The position numbers and the translations under genes were made by a program. Below, piece after piece: positions 11,490 to 22,889 of a stretch of DNA of 64,000 bases. The DNA is from Mycoplasmataceae bacterium (GTDB lineage Bacteria > Bacillota_I > Bacilli_A > Mycoplasmatales > Mycoplasmoidaceae). The first letter of the stretch is position 1, and every line of letters starts with the position of its first letter. The notes under the pieces were generated by a model that was given only the letters and a program-made list of their open reading frames with translations, was not told the DNA's origin and did no database searches. The stretch lies in NCBI GenBank assembly GCA_031290395.1, contig JAITNN010000006.1:1-64000 (forward strand). Reading direction: 5' to 3'.

Positions 11490-11966
11490 TTATTTGAGCT
11501 TGACAATTATACGTGCTCGAGATATTCCTTCATAATAAATATCGTAAATATGTTGGTAACGCATGTATGCCATATGGTTTTTGCTTATTAGTAAATATTT
11601 GCCTTTTTTAAAATATTTACTAATATTGCCAAAACTCATTCTTCCCTCATCGTAAAATCATTCATCTTTTAGATTATCCTTACAGATTAAATCATTTTTA
11701 ACTATTTGTGAATCATTTTTCGCTCATTCAATTGCATCATTTTGCTGTAAATATATTAAAACATTATTTAATTGGTTAAATAATTCCATATTCAAACCTG
11801 TTCTTCATAATTTATCTTCGATTTCGTAAATAGGCTTATGCTCATACAACGCCAAGCTAACTAGAACGCATGGACCGTTAGTGGTGAAAGTACTACCAGT
11901 ATTTTTTAAATATTGTTTAAGCTTTAAAAACTCTCTATTTAACTTTATTTTTTTTAATATCGTCAT
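11490..11966 (-). CDS. Papain-fold (peptidase C39-like) protein
   Basis: 158 aa from ATG 11966 to TAA 11490-11492; three TGA codons are Trp, which is why a standard-code reading misses it. A nucleophile-like motif is NGPCVLVSLALYEHKPIYEIEDKLW cut as NGPC at residue ~32 with a helix behind it, and an Arg shortly after (WRTG). A His-containing strand follows near residue 125 (SKNHMAYMRY), then an Asp (IYDI). The order Cys helix, His strand, Asp strand is that of C39-like papain-fold proteins, also found in phages and secretion systems. No ATP-binding cassette is attached. It lies 78 nt downstream of a ribbon-helix-helix gene. The catalytic reading is inference from motif order. Confidence 0.55.
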
Positions 11967-12044
11967 CGTGAAAAATAATTTTCTTAGTGTTCCTTATGAG
12001 ATTATGTCACAATTAATACATTAAAAAATTGTGAGGTATTCAAA

Positions 12045-12263
12045 TTATTCCTTAGAAAAAAAATAATCAATAATAGTAACTATAACTTTAGAGATTGTTG
12101 TATTATTTCGTGATGCAAAATCTTTTACTTTTTCTATGAGTTTTGTATCAATTCTAAAACTAACTATTTTGTCGCTTGATACTTTGTCATTAGCAAGCAT
12201 GTCGCTTAATAACTTTTTTTTATTTATTTTTTCTTTTTTAACATCAATTATGAAATCACTCAT
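12045..12263 (-). CDS. Small ribbon-helix-helix-like DNA-binding protein
   Basis: 72 aa. The C-terminal half reads IVSFRIDTKLIEKVKDFASR followed by NNTTISKVIVTIIDYFF: a short beta strand with polar face, then two amphipathic helices, the pattern of CopG/Arc/MetJ-type repressors. The N-terminal half is Lys-rich. It is divergent from the gene starting at 12285 (21 nt gap) and upstream of the C39-like gene, so it may control both, as an autoregulator or an antitoxin-like partner. Confidence 0.6.
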   Translation of the reverse strand: MSDFIIDVKKEKINKKKLLSDMLANDKVSSDKIVSFRIDTKLIEKVKDFASRNNTTISKVIVTIIDYFFSKE

Positions 12264-12284
12264 GTATGTATTATAATAAGTAAT

Positions 12285-12584
12285 ATGGATAAATTAATAC
12301 ATAAAAAACTTTTAAAAAATCAGAAGGTCTACCTTCTTCATTCTGCAGCTTTCACTTGCTCTCATAATAACGATTATCTTACTTTTTTTGTTGACGGAGG
12401 AGCAACGCTCGTTTATCGGGATAATCTTCTTGGGTTTGAAGCAAATACCGATAAATTTTATCATTTATCACAAATTAGATTTGTATCTAACAATTTGTGA
12501 GATAAAATAACATTTGATAAGAACTTATCTTTTAGCAAATTTGTATTATCCGAGAAAGCAAGATTTTTATTTAGAACTATTTAA
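12285..12584 (+). CDS. Hypothetical protein of the element, related in pattern to the next gene
   Basis: 99 aa, ATG 12285 to TAA 12582-12584, with one TGA-Trp. No membrane helix or known motif. The central segment TFFVDGGATLVYRDNLLGF resembles TFFVDPMHDLLLDAKNN in the downstream neighbour, and both have an NNLW(D/S)-like stretch afterwards, so the two may be diverged paralogues. The downstream gene's possible GTG start immediately follows this stop. Confidence 0.5.
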
Positions 12585-12602
12585 GTGTGGGAGACTCTAC
12601 AA

Positions 12603-13019
12603 ATGGCGAAAAATAAAAACAATATAAATGATAAGCATAAACAATTGTTGAAGTTATACGATATTCCTGAACAATCAAGTAATCATTGTGTTGTGAATGC
12701 AAAGTTTGATTATTGCATATCTGTACTTTCCCCAGTCACTATAACAATCGAAGATGAAACAAATAATCCTATAACTTTTTTTGTTGATCCGATGCATGAT
12801 TTACTATTGGATGCTAAAAACAATGTTATAAATTTTAACGATCGTAGTAATTTTAATGTCGTATTTTTAAGATTTATCAACGCAAAACACAATTGAGAAT
12901 ATTTTAAATTGGAAAATAATGAACAATTTATTCAATCTATTTTGAATAACTTATGAAGTAACATATTTTCTATTAGTAGCATTCCTAACAAAAAAAATAA
13001 GGTGTCGAAGCATCTTTAA
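12603..13019 (+). CDS. Hypothetical protein of the element
   Basis: 138 aa from ATG 12603; GGGAG at 12588-12592 gives good spacing, although an in-frame GTG at 12585 is possible. Two TGA codons are Trp. Predominantly beta-strand-like in the middle (ISVLSPVTITIEDETN and TFFVD), with a helical charged C-terminus. It shares a local pattern with the preceding protein. It ends 18 nt from the convergent gene at 13038. Function not recognised. Confidence 0.5.
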
Positions 13020-13037
13020 ATAACGATTAGTGTAAAT

Positions 13038-14504
13038 TTATTGTCTTCTTGCTTGCTTTAGTTTATGAAGTTGTTGTTGTTTTGTTGCTTTGGATAATAT
13101 GTCAACTTGAAGCTGCATCAAAGCATTATTACGTCTTCATCCAAACCATGAGTTGTTGGCGATATCAATCGTGCATCCGATTTGACGTTGCAAGTGTGCA
13201 ATGTCACGTCTTGTGTCTACTATTTTCAACATTTCTGGTGTCGTGTTGATTCTGTCAATAGATCCGTCCTTTTTATAATAAATAATTGGGGTTACAGAAG
13301 GAATTCTTAGATTATGCTCATCTAACATCGGCTCATTTCTCACATTATCTTCTAAAAACGAACCAATATATGCTTTAGAATATCCTCCTTCTGGCAAAAA
13401 TTTTATTTCAATTTTTTGATGATGTTTATTCTCGTAAGTAAAACCATCGTCGAGTCCTTTTTCAGAAATAAAAGAACAATGCAAATCCTGAGGACAAATT
13501 TTCCTTAATTTTTCAAACGTTTTAGGGGTCAATTTATGTTTGTAAAAATCCACTAAATTTACGATTGGTTGTTCATAGCAAAATTTTGGTTTATTTTTTC
13601 TTGTATTTGGAAACCTGATATTCCAACTCCTAACGAGAGCTAATTGCGCCAGCATTATCTTAGATACATCAAAACCGTTGGGATTCTCTGCTACTAACCT
13701 ATCAAGGTTGCCTTGTAACCTATTTATCTCATTCAATACGTTATCTCTTGAGCTTATAATTTCTCGTAAATTTTGAGGGCCCATTATTCTTTGGTATGAT
13801 AGTGGTGCAGTCTCCAGCATATCCTCATATGGTAAAGCTCGTCTTTTAATATCACCAGGTACTTGTCTAGAAGGATCAAATTTAACAAATAGTTCAGGGT
13901 ATTCTACGACTAAACTATTCAAAATATTAAGCATCTCTTGTGAATCGTTGGTACTTCGTAGATTTAGTCCTAGTCCATGCTCCTGAAGCGTAGAACGCAT
14001 AACACTATAAACAAAACCTCAACAATTTCGCGACTTTCTTTGATCGCCACGAAATTTTAAAAATTTACCTTGTTCATTATGCCAAGAATAAACATATTCT
14101 CCAGACTTCTCAAAACGCCTTGCCATGTGAAGAATTTCTTTACCAAACTTAAGTGTTTTTGGTGAAATGATAGATATATCGTTAACAACCTCTCCACCCA
14201 TATGACCAATCGGGGCAACGGCTAACTCCTCATGCACTTGTGCATGACTATGGTCCAGTCTTTGCTTCGGAGAATATCTACCAACATGCTCTACAGTTGG
14301 CGATGAAGAATACCTTTGCGTCAATTCGTGATATTTTATGATGACATAATCACGATTCTTACGAACAGAATCAAAAATAAACCAATGTGTGTCCGGGTGG
14401 ACAGCTGTTCCTATTCGAATTATTGAACCTGGCATAACTTTTGCTCAATCAACATTCGGATTAAATGTTTGTGTTTCTTGTTCTCTTATTGATCAACCTG
14501 GCAT
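13038..14504 (-). CDS. Protein with a permuted papain-fold (LRAT/NlpC-P60-like) N-terminal domain
   Basis: 488 aa. ATG 14504 is chosen because the frame is open from there through two TGA-Trp codons and it lies 10 nt after the upstream gene; ATG 14435 is the alternative. Near residue 24 the sequence MPGSIIRIGT then HPDTHWFIFDS gives a strand-His-strand pattern, with VIIKYHEL after it, and near residue 162 RNCWGFVYSVM resembles the NC-containing nucleophile motif of LRAT-like enzymes. In that fold the His precedes the Cys and the enzyme acts as an acyltransferase, amidase or lipase. The remaining ~310 residues are helical, with no recognised domain and a basic Gln-rich end. It may be an effector or a cargo enzyme; the fold is an inference from motifs. 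Confidence 0.5.
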
Positions 14505-14514
14505 AAAAACGGCC

Positions 14515-15549
14515 TTACTTTAATCGTGGTCTTAGAGGAGGCAAATTACAAACGCTCCCATCACTTTGCTTTGTGCTCTTTTGGCGAAGACCATCTATTG
14601 TTGTTGAACTTCCGCATGCTTTGGATAATTCGATTGACACATCCACAGTAAGTCCACGTTGATAATGCAATGATTTTATCCCACTTTCTTTTGATTCAGT
14701 TCAATCAAACTGTGGTACAACACCCTTTATATTTAGTCTTTCAATTTCTAATTGGACTCGCTCATCATAAATTTTATCTATTTTTGCTTGGCGTCTTTCG
14801 TCAGCGGTTTTCCCGGTAAAGAATTTCACAATTTTGCCTAAAAATGTGTCATCAGTGTGAAAATATTCAGTCGTGGCAGCAGCAAGTTCTTGTTGCTCCA
14901 GTTTATTACGTTGTGCTGTTCTGATGCTTTTTTGGTGAACGTTTTTTTCAGCTTCAATCACTCTTTCCGGTCTTTCCTGATCACGTTTTCCAACTTCAAT
15001 CACTCTTTCCTGAGCGCGTTTTTCAGCTTTAATCGCTCTTTCCTGAGCACGTTTTTCAGCTTTATTCGCTCTTTCCTCCTTGGCCCATTGTGATCTCGTT
15101 AAAGCTCCAAGTTTAAAAAATGCTTGATCGACGTGCATTTTTTCGTATCTAGCGTCCAATATTTCTTCACAAAATTTTACATGACCACTCCAAAGTAAAC
15201 GATCAGGCTCCGACTTTGCTAATTGTAAATATAACCTAGCTTGTGCTAATTCTTTAGATAAATCCGTTTCTATTTTCCAACGACCGATTTTAGTTTTATA
15301 ACTAAAATCCATTCCAGCACCATAATCTTCACGAATATGCAAAGCTTCCATATCAACATCTTGAGTTGATATCAATTTTATATGTGACTCTAAATCTACT
15401 AATCCCTCTGGTGTAGCATCAATAGAATGTCTATCTTGCAACTCTACCGTATCCCTTTGTTTTATTTTGTTTGTTGTCTGTTCAACTTGTATTGGAGCAA
15501 CACTCACTTCATCAAATTCACTAATGTCATCAATTTTTGGGTTTGGCAT
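14515..15549 (-). CDS. Coiled-coil protein with short Glu/Arg/Lys repeats
   Basis: 344 aa from ATG 15549, with an AGAGGAA ribosome binding site just upstream, to TAA 14515-14517. The first ~150 residues are acidic and soluble. Residues ~155-215 are a long coiled coil made of short tandem units (ERANKAEKRAQ, ERAIKAEKRAQ, then degenerate copies ERVIEVGKRDQ and ERVIEAEKN). The C-terminal ~110 residues are basic and Ser-rich. No export signal. It is co-directional with, and 10 nt upstream of, the LRAT-like gene, so the two are probably one operon and may work together. Function unknown. Confidence 0.6.
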
Positions 15550-15925
15550 AATATTTTCCTCTTATCATCTTTGTCTTGTTTATTTATATACTCCAAATTC
15601 TTAAAAAAAGGCTTTTTTTCGGAATATTGTATTACATTTTATATTACTATAGAAATTACCCCAAAAAGTGGAGTACTATCGTGCGTTTAAAAAGCACAAC
15701 AGTATGAAAAGAATTAAGAGATTTTGCTTATTAAAAATAATTATTAATAAGTGTTTATCGCACTTATTAGAAGAAAAAGCTTCTCAATGTAAAACACGAG
15801 TGTCACTATCTGTACACCAATGGACACAACCGATAAGAGCCATTGATATCTCAAAATGGTTGGTTACAATATAGTGTTTGATCATTAATTGTTAAGTAAT
15901 TAAAAGTTATTCCACAAACTTATAA
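15550..15925. other. Intergenic region at the element's right side
   Basis: About 375 nt. It contains the promoter region for the minus gene starting at 15549. A 68-codon plus-strand frame (15668-15874) ends in a plausible-looking segment, but it has no ribosome binding site, family motif or conserved context. This is the likely border between the conjugative element and the core chromosome; no att repeat could be identified because the left end is outside the window. Confidence 0.35.
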
Positions 15926-15954
15926 AAAAATGAATGGACTCGCCATTCATTTTT
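15926..15954. terminator. Bidirectional rho-independent terminator
   Basis: A perfect 12-bp stem (15926-15937 with 15943-15954) around the loop ACTCG, flanked by A-rich sequence on the left and T-rich on the right, so it can end transcription in both directions. It closes the minus-strand transcript from the udk side. Confidence 0.8.
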
Positions 15955-16062
15955 ATTGGTTAAGAATGTAACCATTACATTTTAAAGGGTTCCTGACTCT
16001 GCGCCACCCTTCCCTGAGCTATATTGCTAAAGCGTAGGTACTCGAAGTGTTTCTTGAAATGC
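15926..16062 (-). ncRNA. Candidate structured small RNA, family not identified
   Basis: A minus-strand TATAAT (16069-16074) is followed 7 nt later by a ~135-nt stretch with GC-rich islands unusual for this AT-rich intergenic DNA, ending in the strong 12-bp terminator hairpin. Internal pairings include AAGGGT with ACCCTT around a 15-nt loop, and AATGTAA with TTACATT around TGG. There is no reading frame. I compared the core with SRP RNA, tmRNA, 6S and RNase P motifs from memory and found no match. It could also be a structured 3' UTR of the udk operon. Confidence 0.45.
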
Positions 16063-16078
16063 TTAAGTATTATATATG

Positions 16079-16702
16079 TTATTTTTTAATTAATGCCTCA
16101 ATTGCCCCTTTAATAGCGTGGATGGCAGTTTGGTTCATCTTATATCAAGGTACAACAATGTCTGCTTCTGCCTTTAAAGGTGAAATGAACATCCTATGCA
16201 TTTTACGCACCGTATTTCGTCATTGACCAATGATATTTTCATCGGTTCGTCCACGTTCATTCTTGTCCCTTAATAAACGACGAATGAATCTTTCATCATC
16301 TGGAGTATCTACAAAAATCTTGATGTCAGCCAATTCATTAATCTTGGCATCATAAAGTGACAAGATGCCCTCAAAGATGATAACGTCTCTTGATGGAATT
16401 GTTTCCACTTTATCAGTTCTTTCTGATTTAGAAAAATCATAGATCGGAATATCGGTTGGTTTCTTCTCCAACATCTTTTGCAACGATTCTAGCATTAATG
16501 GCCAATCGAAAGCGTTAGGATGATCAAAGTTATGCTTAAAGTAAATATCTTCATCCATATATTCACGTTTCTTATAGAAAGCATCCATAGAAATAATTTG
16601 TGTAGAAATTGTTGGCGGCAAAATTTTTTGAATTTCCTGAGCAACAGTTGTTTTGCCACTACCAGTTCCACCACAAACAATTATTAACATCGCTTTATTC
16701 AT
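16079..16702 (-). CDS. udk: Uridine kinase
   Basis: 207 aa, the usual length. Phosphorylates uridine and cytidine in pyrimidine salvage, which matters in mollicutes without de novo synthesis. P-loop at residue ~11 (GGTGSGKTT), the DAFYK substrate motif, the NFDHPNAFDW motif, and a lid region rich in Arg (RFIRRLLRD). One TGA-Trp (IIGQW) joins the C-terminal segment, which would be lost under standard-code reading. It starts 2 nt after rluD ends, at the end of a compact minus-strand operon running from guaB. Confidence 0.93.
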
Positions 16703-16704
16703 AA

Positions 16705-17628
16705 TTAGATTTTAAAACTTTTATTCTTTAAATAGTTAAGAATCCCAGTATCTGACTTAAAACTGAATACTAATCGATTTGCGATAAGTGATTGGAACTG
16801 TCCAACATTTAGTTTAGAAAATGTTGCGGTCGTATATTTTTTTTCACCAACAAGGGGGTGACCGATGAAAGCCATGTGCGCTCTAATTTGGTGTGTCTTA
16901 CCCGTAATAAGTTTAATTTCTAATGTGCTAATATTATTAACGTGATTCAAGGTTTTATATTCGGTAATAATCTGCTCAGAAATATCACTAATGGGCTTTT
17001 TAGTCACGGTTACTATTTTAGTTTTCGTATTGCGAGTTAAATAGTCATGTAATGTTCCTTGTTTTGGATCAATAATCCCATATACTTGGCAAAGATAATA
17101 CTTGTCTATTTCTCGGTCTTTGATTTTTTGATTTAAAATTTTTAACGACTCCGCATTCTTGGCAGTAATCACTAGTCCACCAGTGTTACGATCTAAACGA
17201 TGCACAAGCGATGGAACAAAACTATTTTCGTTTTGATAATCTCATTCGCCTTTGTTGGATAAATAATGTTGAACGCGATTCGTTAAAGTATCAACATTTT
17301 GTGATTCATCATCGTGCACAACAAGACCAACTGGTTTATTAACAACAAGAATATTTTCGTCTTCAAAAACTACATCTAATTTATCAGGTGCTAATAAAAA
17401 ATCAGTTGTTGCGGTTTTCTTAACTAATAATTCGTCATTAATATAGGATTCAATTTTATCGCCTAAGCTAAGGCGATAATTTAATCCACATTTCTTACCA
17501 TTAACTTTAATCCGTTTAGTTCTAATATAACGATAAAGAAGGCTTAACGAAATCTTTGGATATGTTTTCTTGATAAAACTATCTAAGCGCTGCCCTTGAT
17601 CATTTTTATTAATCACTATTGTTTGCAT
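16705..17628 (-). CDS. rluD: RluD/RluA-type 23S rRNA pseudouridine synthase
   Basis: 307 aa. The N-terminal S4-like RNA-binding domain (QRLDSFIKKTYPKISLSLLY, then VNGKK) is followed by the RluA catalytic domain with motif HRLDRNTGGL, whose Asp is the catalytic residue, and GKTHQIRAHMAFIGHPL. A TGA-Trp lies between the two parts. The start overlaps the end of the upstream methyltransferase gene by 13 nt, indicating coupled translation. Which of the paralogous sites it modifies cannot be told from sequence alone. Confidence 0.88.
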
Positions 17629-18395
17629 ATCTGATAAAGAATAATCCCGACTGCGATAGAAACATTAAGTGAATCAATTTTATTACTAATGGGAATATAA
17701 ATAATCTCATCGCAAAGTTTTAAATCGCTATCCTTAAGTCCATTGCCTTCATTACCAAATAGAACAGCAATTGATGTACTACCAAATGAAATTTGATCTA
17801 ACGGCTTGGCAGTTTTATTTAAAGCTGTACCATATACCTTAATATTTAATTTTTTCAATTGAGCAATGGTGTCAGTTAAATTAGTCACAATTTTAATGGG
17901 AATACTAAAACAAGCACCCATTGTGCTACGAATAATGGTGGGATTAAAAATATCAACACTATCATTAGAAATGATCACACCATCAAAATTCAAGCCAACG
18001 GCTGTACGAATAATTGTGCCGAGGTTCCCAGGGTTTTGAATTTTGTCTAAAACAACATACTTACCATTTGGTGTAAAGTTAAAAATATTTTTTGGTTTAT
18101 TACAAACAGCAATCAACCCGTCTGAATTACTAAGAGTAGTTAATGAATTAAAAATATTGTTTGATAACAATACTACATCAATACCTTGATTTTCATATTC
18201 TTTAGCTCTAGCAAAATATCGTGAATCAACTGAAACTAACAAATTTCTTATAGCTACCTTATTTTTAATTAATGTTTCAATAACTCTAGCCGATTCGGCG
18301 ATAAATAAATTAGTGACATCACGATATTTTTTATCATCTAATAATTTTTTAACCGATTTAATTAGTTTGTTGTCTTTGGATGTAATTTTTAACAT
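17616..18395 (-). CDS. SpoU/TrmH-family RNA 2'-O-methyltransferase
   Basis: 259 aa from ATG 18395 (MLKITSKDNKLIK); the frame is open further upstream, but that would overlap guaA deeply. The N-terminal domain binds RNA substrate. The C-terminal knotted SPOUT domain shows motif 1 (QNPGNLGTIIRTA), motif 2 (LFGNEGNGL) and motif 3 (IPISNKIDSLNVSIA). It methylates ribose in rRNA or tRNA; target unknown. It begins 1 nt after guaA ends. Confidence 0.88.
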   Translation of the reverse strand: MLKITSKDNKLIKSVKKLLDDKKYRDVTNLFIAESARVIETLIKNKVAIRNLLVSVDSRYFARAKEYENQGIDVVLLSNNIFNSLTTLSNSDGLIAVCNKPKNIFNFTPNGKYVVLDKIQNPGNLGTIIRTAVGLNFDGVIISNDSVDIFNPTIIRSTMGACFSIPIKIVTNLTDTIAQLKKLNIKVYGTALNKTAKPLDQISFGSTSIAVLFGNEGNGLKDSDLKLCDEIIYIPISNKIDSLNVSIAVGIILYQICKQ

Positions 18396-18396
18396 A

Positions 18397-19926
18397 TTAT
18401 TCTCATTCAATTGTTCCTGGAGGTTTAGATGTAATATCATAAACCACACGGTTAATGCCATGTACTTCATTGACAATACGAGTAGATACTTTGTCTAAAA
18501 TATCATAAGGTATTTTTGCATAGTCAGCAGTCATACCATCTTGACTAGTTACAGCTCGAATCACAATCACATCTTCATATGAACGTTGGTCACCTTTGAC
18601 ACCAACAGTTTTAATTCCAGGTAATACAGTAAAGTATTGTCAAATTTGTTTATCTAATTTAGCTTTAGCAATTTCTTCTTGAAGAATGGCATCAGTTTCT
18701 TGCACTAATTTAATTTTATTACGGTCCACAGCACCTACAATTCTCACAGCAATACCAGGTCCTGGGAATGGTTGACGATTTACCATATGTTCAGGTAGTC
18801 CTAATTGTCTTCCCAATTCACGAACTTCATCTTTAAACAAAGTGTTGAGCGGTTCAATTAATTTGAACTTCATATCTTTAGGCAATCCACCAACATTATG
18901 ATGAGATTTAATTGTTTGTGCTGTCTTTGTACCCGACTCAATCACATCGGTATATAGAGTTCCTTGTGCTAACCATTTCAAATTAGAAATAGTAGATGCA
19001 TATTTATCAAATGTGGTAATAAATTCTTTACCAATAATTTTTCTTTTTTGTTCAGGATGACTAACACCACTCAATTTTGATAAAAATTGATTAGATGCAT
19101 CTACTCTAATAAAATTAACATTGAAATGTTGCTTAAAAACATTTACAACGTTAGCACTTTCATTTTTTCTTAATAATCCATGGTCTACAAATAGACATGT
19201 TAAGTTTTTGCCAATCGCTTTCGCAATGATTGCTGCAGTGACTGCTGAATCTACACCACCACTCAAAGCACATAAAACCTTATCATTGCCAACGGTGTTT
19301 TTAATTTTCTCAATTTCAGTCTTAATAAAAGCTTTCATTGTTCAATTGGCTTTTGCTTTACAAATATTAAAAACAAAATTACGCAATAGTTTTATTCCAT
19401 TAATTGTGTGCCGTACTTCTGGGTGAAATTGAATCCCATATAAATTTAATTTCTCATTAGCCATAATGGCATTAGTACAAGTTGATGAAGAACCATAGTT
19501 TTTAAATCCAGTTGGTATTTCGGCAACTTGATCACCATGAGACATTCACACTAATTGTTTGCTATCTAATCCATTAGTTAACTTACAACTTTTCATTGTC
19601 ATTTGAGTACTGCCATACTCTTTTTTTCGCGAAGCTTTAACCTTGCCTTGGTTTTGATATGTCATTAATTGCATACCATAACAAATTCCCAAAATTGGTA
19701 TGCCTAATTTATAGATTGCTGGACCAATTGTTGGCGCGCCTTGTTCATAAACCGAGTTTGGTCCACCTGAGAAAATAATCCCCTTAACGTCAGAATCATG
19801 CCTAATTTCATTAATATCAATAGTGTTAGGCACTAATTCGCTAAAGATCCCAAAATCGCGAATACGACGCACTATGAGTTGATTGTATTGACTACCAAAA
19901 TCAATTACTAGGATCTTATTTGCCAT
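18397..19926 (-). CDS. guaA: GMP synthase (glutamine-hydrolysing)
   Basis: 509 aa from ATG 19926. Converts XMP to GMP. The N-terminal glutamine amidotransferase domain has nucleophile Cys in GICYGMQ and the HPEV His/Glu pair. The ATP pyrophosphatase domain has the PP-loop LSGGVDSAV, followed by the dimerisation domain ending in PPGTIEWE. Three TGA codons are Trp. Its start overlaps the end of guaB by 11 nt, so IMP to XMP to GMP is one coupled unit. Confidence 0.96.
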
Positions 19927-21049
19927 GATAGTTTGGTGCTTCTTTAACAAAATCTAAATGATGAACATGCGATTCATTGAAACCAGAAATACTAATCTTC
20001 ACAAATTCTGCTTTCTTTTTCAAAATTGGAATTGTTTTAGAACCACAATAACCCATACCACTTCTTAATCCACCTACTAACTGATAAAGAATGTTATTGA
20101 CACTTCCTTTATAAAGCAATGATGCTTCTACACCTTCAGGAACTAACTTTGAAGCATCCATGTTATTTTGGAAGTAGCGATCACTTGACCCTCGTTTCAT
20201 TGCGGCCATTGATCCCATTCCAACATATGATTTATACTTTTTGCCATTAATCACTGTTATTTTACCTGGAGATTCATCTGTTGCAGCTAACATGCTACCT
20301 AGCATGACACAATCTGCTCCAGCAGCTAAAGCTTTGGTTATATCACCAGAATAACGAATGCCACCATCGGCAATGATGGGAATATCTTTATGACTTGCTA
20401 CTTTGTATACATCAGCAATTGCCGTTAATTGTGGTACACCGACTCCAGAAATAATACGTGTGGTACAAATTGATCCAGGACCAATACCCACTTTTAAAGC
20501 ATCCACGCCAGCTTCAATTAAATGTTTTGCTCCAGATTCTGTAGCAATGTTACCAGCAATTAATTGCACCTTTGGGTATTTCTTCTTTAAAATCTTCACG
20601 GCGTTAATCACATTCATAGAGTCGCCGTGAGCGCTATCAATTGTTAAAACATCCACACCTGCTTCAATTAATAACTTTGCTCTTTCAATGTTGTTATTAG
20701 CAATAGAAATAGCGGCGCCAACTAATAAGTGATTATCGTCATCTACATTGGCATCAGGATATTCTTTGAAACTAACCTTAACGGCTTTGACAATGGCCAC
20801 ATGTGTTGCTTGATCTTTTGGTGATAAATTTTTATGCACAAAACCAATACCACCATTAAGTGCAAGTGCAATCGCCATTTTGCTTTCAGTAACTGTATCC
20901 ATAGCTGCAGACACAATTGGAATGTTTAAATTAATCTTTCTTGTTAATCTAGTTTTAGTGGAAACTTCGCGAGGAATTACATCAGAATACTGTGGGACTA
21001 GCAAGACGTCTCCGAATGTATGTCCTTTTTTAACATTGATTTTTAGCAT
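19916..21049 (-). CDS. guaB: IMP dehydrogenase lacking the CBS (Bateman) domain
   Basis: 377 aa, about 110 shorter than typical IMPDH. The TIM barrel is complete: catalytic loop [18 protein letters not shown] with the active Cys, the [11 protein letters not shown] phosphate site, and the flap [20 protein letters not shown]. After residue ~90 the chain goes directly from [22 protein letters not shown] to LLVGAAI, where two CBS domains normally sit, so allosteric control by adenine/guanine nucleotides is probably absent. The ribosome binding site AAGGAG sits next to a self-complementary AGGAGGCTCCT. Divergent from metG. Confidence 0.94.
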   Translation of the reverse strand: MLKINVKKGHTFGDVLLVPQYSDVIPREVSTKTRLTRKINLNIPIVSAAMDTVTESKMAIALALNGGIGFVHKNLSPKDQATHVAIVKAVKVSFKEYPDANVDDDNHLLVGAAISIANNNIERAKLLIEAGVDVLTIDSAHGDSMNVINAVKILKKKYPKVQLIAGNIATESGAKHLIEAGVDALKVGIGPGSICTTRIISGVGVPQLTAIADVYKVASHKDIPIIADGGIRYSGDITKALAAGADCVMLGSMLAATDESPGKITVINGKKYKSYVGMGSMAAMKRGSSDRYFQNNMDASKLVPEGVEASLLYKGSVNNILYQLVGGLRSGMGYCGSKTIPILKKKAEFVKISISGFNESHVHHLDFVKEAPNYHGK

Positions 21050-21101
21050 TAGGAGGCTCCTTGGTGGTCGTGATAATAATTAAAATAATTATATCTAAAT
21101 A

Positions 21102-21107
21102 TATAAT
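21102..21107 (+). promoter_or_regulatory. -10 box of metG
   Basis: TATAAT 24 nt before the metG start, in the 81-nt region between the divergent guaB and metG genes. No good -35 box is seen. Confidence 0.5.
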
Positions 21108-21109
21108 AA

Positions 21110-22693
<1,584 letters not shown>

Positions 22694-22740
22694 CGAGGTT
22701 TAATCAGCCAAAAATAAATATCACATTTATTTAAATGCCT

Positions 22741-22746
22741 TATAAT
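22741..22746 (+). promoter_or_regulatory. -10 box upstream of the defence operon, leaderless type
   Basis: Perfect TATAAT with ATG at 22753, so transcription would start at or within a base or two of the start codon. This is the only strong promoter element between metG and the operon. No convincing -35. Confidence 0.55.
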
Positions 22747-22752
22747 TTTTTT

Positions 22753-22812
22753 ATGTTTAATACAAAATTAACTAATGCGGTCGGCTTGAGAGAGAGAGAG
22801 AGAGAGAGCTAG
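22753..22812 (+). other. Leader reading frame carrying the (GA)n switch, currently out of frame with the next gene
   Basis: ATG 22753 opens MFNTKLTNAVGL, then an (Arg-Glu)n stretch encoded by the GA tract, and stops at TAG 22810-22812. Removing one GA unit (or adding two) makes the frame continue as LEYVYNPLNGADHI...LLNNWKN and join the ATG at 22890 of the PAPS-reductase gene with no stop, giving a 431-aa protein. The joined part has protein-like composition and includes a TGA-Trp. In the present length the frame is OFF, or translation starts internally at 22890 or TTG 22872. Confidence 0.7.
22788..22808 (+). repeat. (GA)10 simple sequence repeat
   Basis: 21 nt of uninterrupted GA (10.5 units), the longest dinucleotide tract in the window. 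It is placed just after a start codon in front of a restriction-type operon, the classic layout of a slipped-strand phase-variation switch. Confidence 0.95.
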
Positions 22813-22889
22813 AATACGTCTATAATCCTTTAAATGGTGCCGATCATATAAGCGCACGAAAAATTTTTTTATTGAATAATTGAAAAAAT

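Noticed and set aside
14857-15093. A Phe/Ser-rich plus-strand frame with repeats
   Set aside because: It is antisense to the Glu/Arg/Lys coiled-coil repeats of the minus-strand gene and mirrors their periodicity.
15668-15874. A 68-codon plus-strand frame as a gene or transposase fragment
   Set aside because: No ribosome binding site, no recognisable motif and no terminal repeats; similar frames arise by chance.
15970-16062. SRP (4.5S) RNA
   Set aside because: The core reads CAGGGAAGGGTGGCGCAG on the minus strand and does not show the symmetric CAGG-GGAA-AGCAG apical loop of SRP RNA.
22788-22808. GA tract as a sequencing artefact without meaning
   Set aside because: Its position right after a leaderless ATG and the stop-free fusion to the downstream frame after a one-unit change make chance unlikely, though read-level confirmation is still needed.
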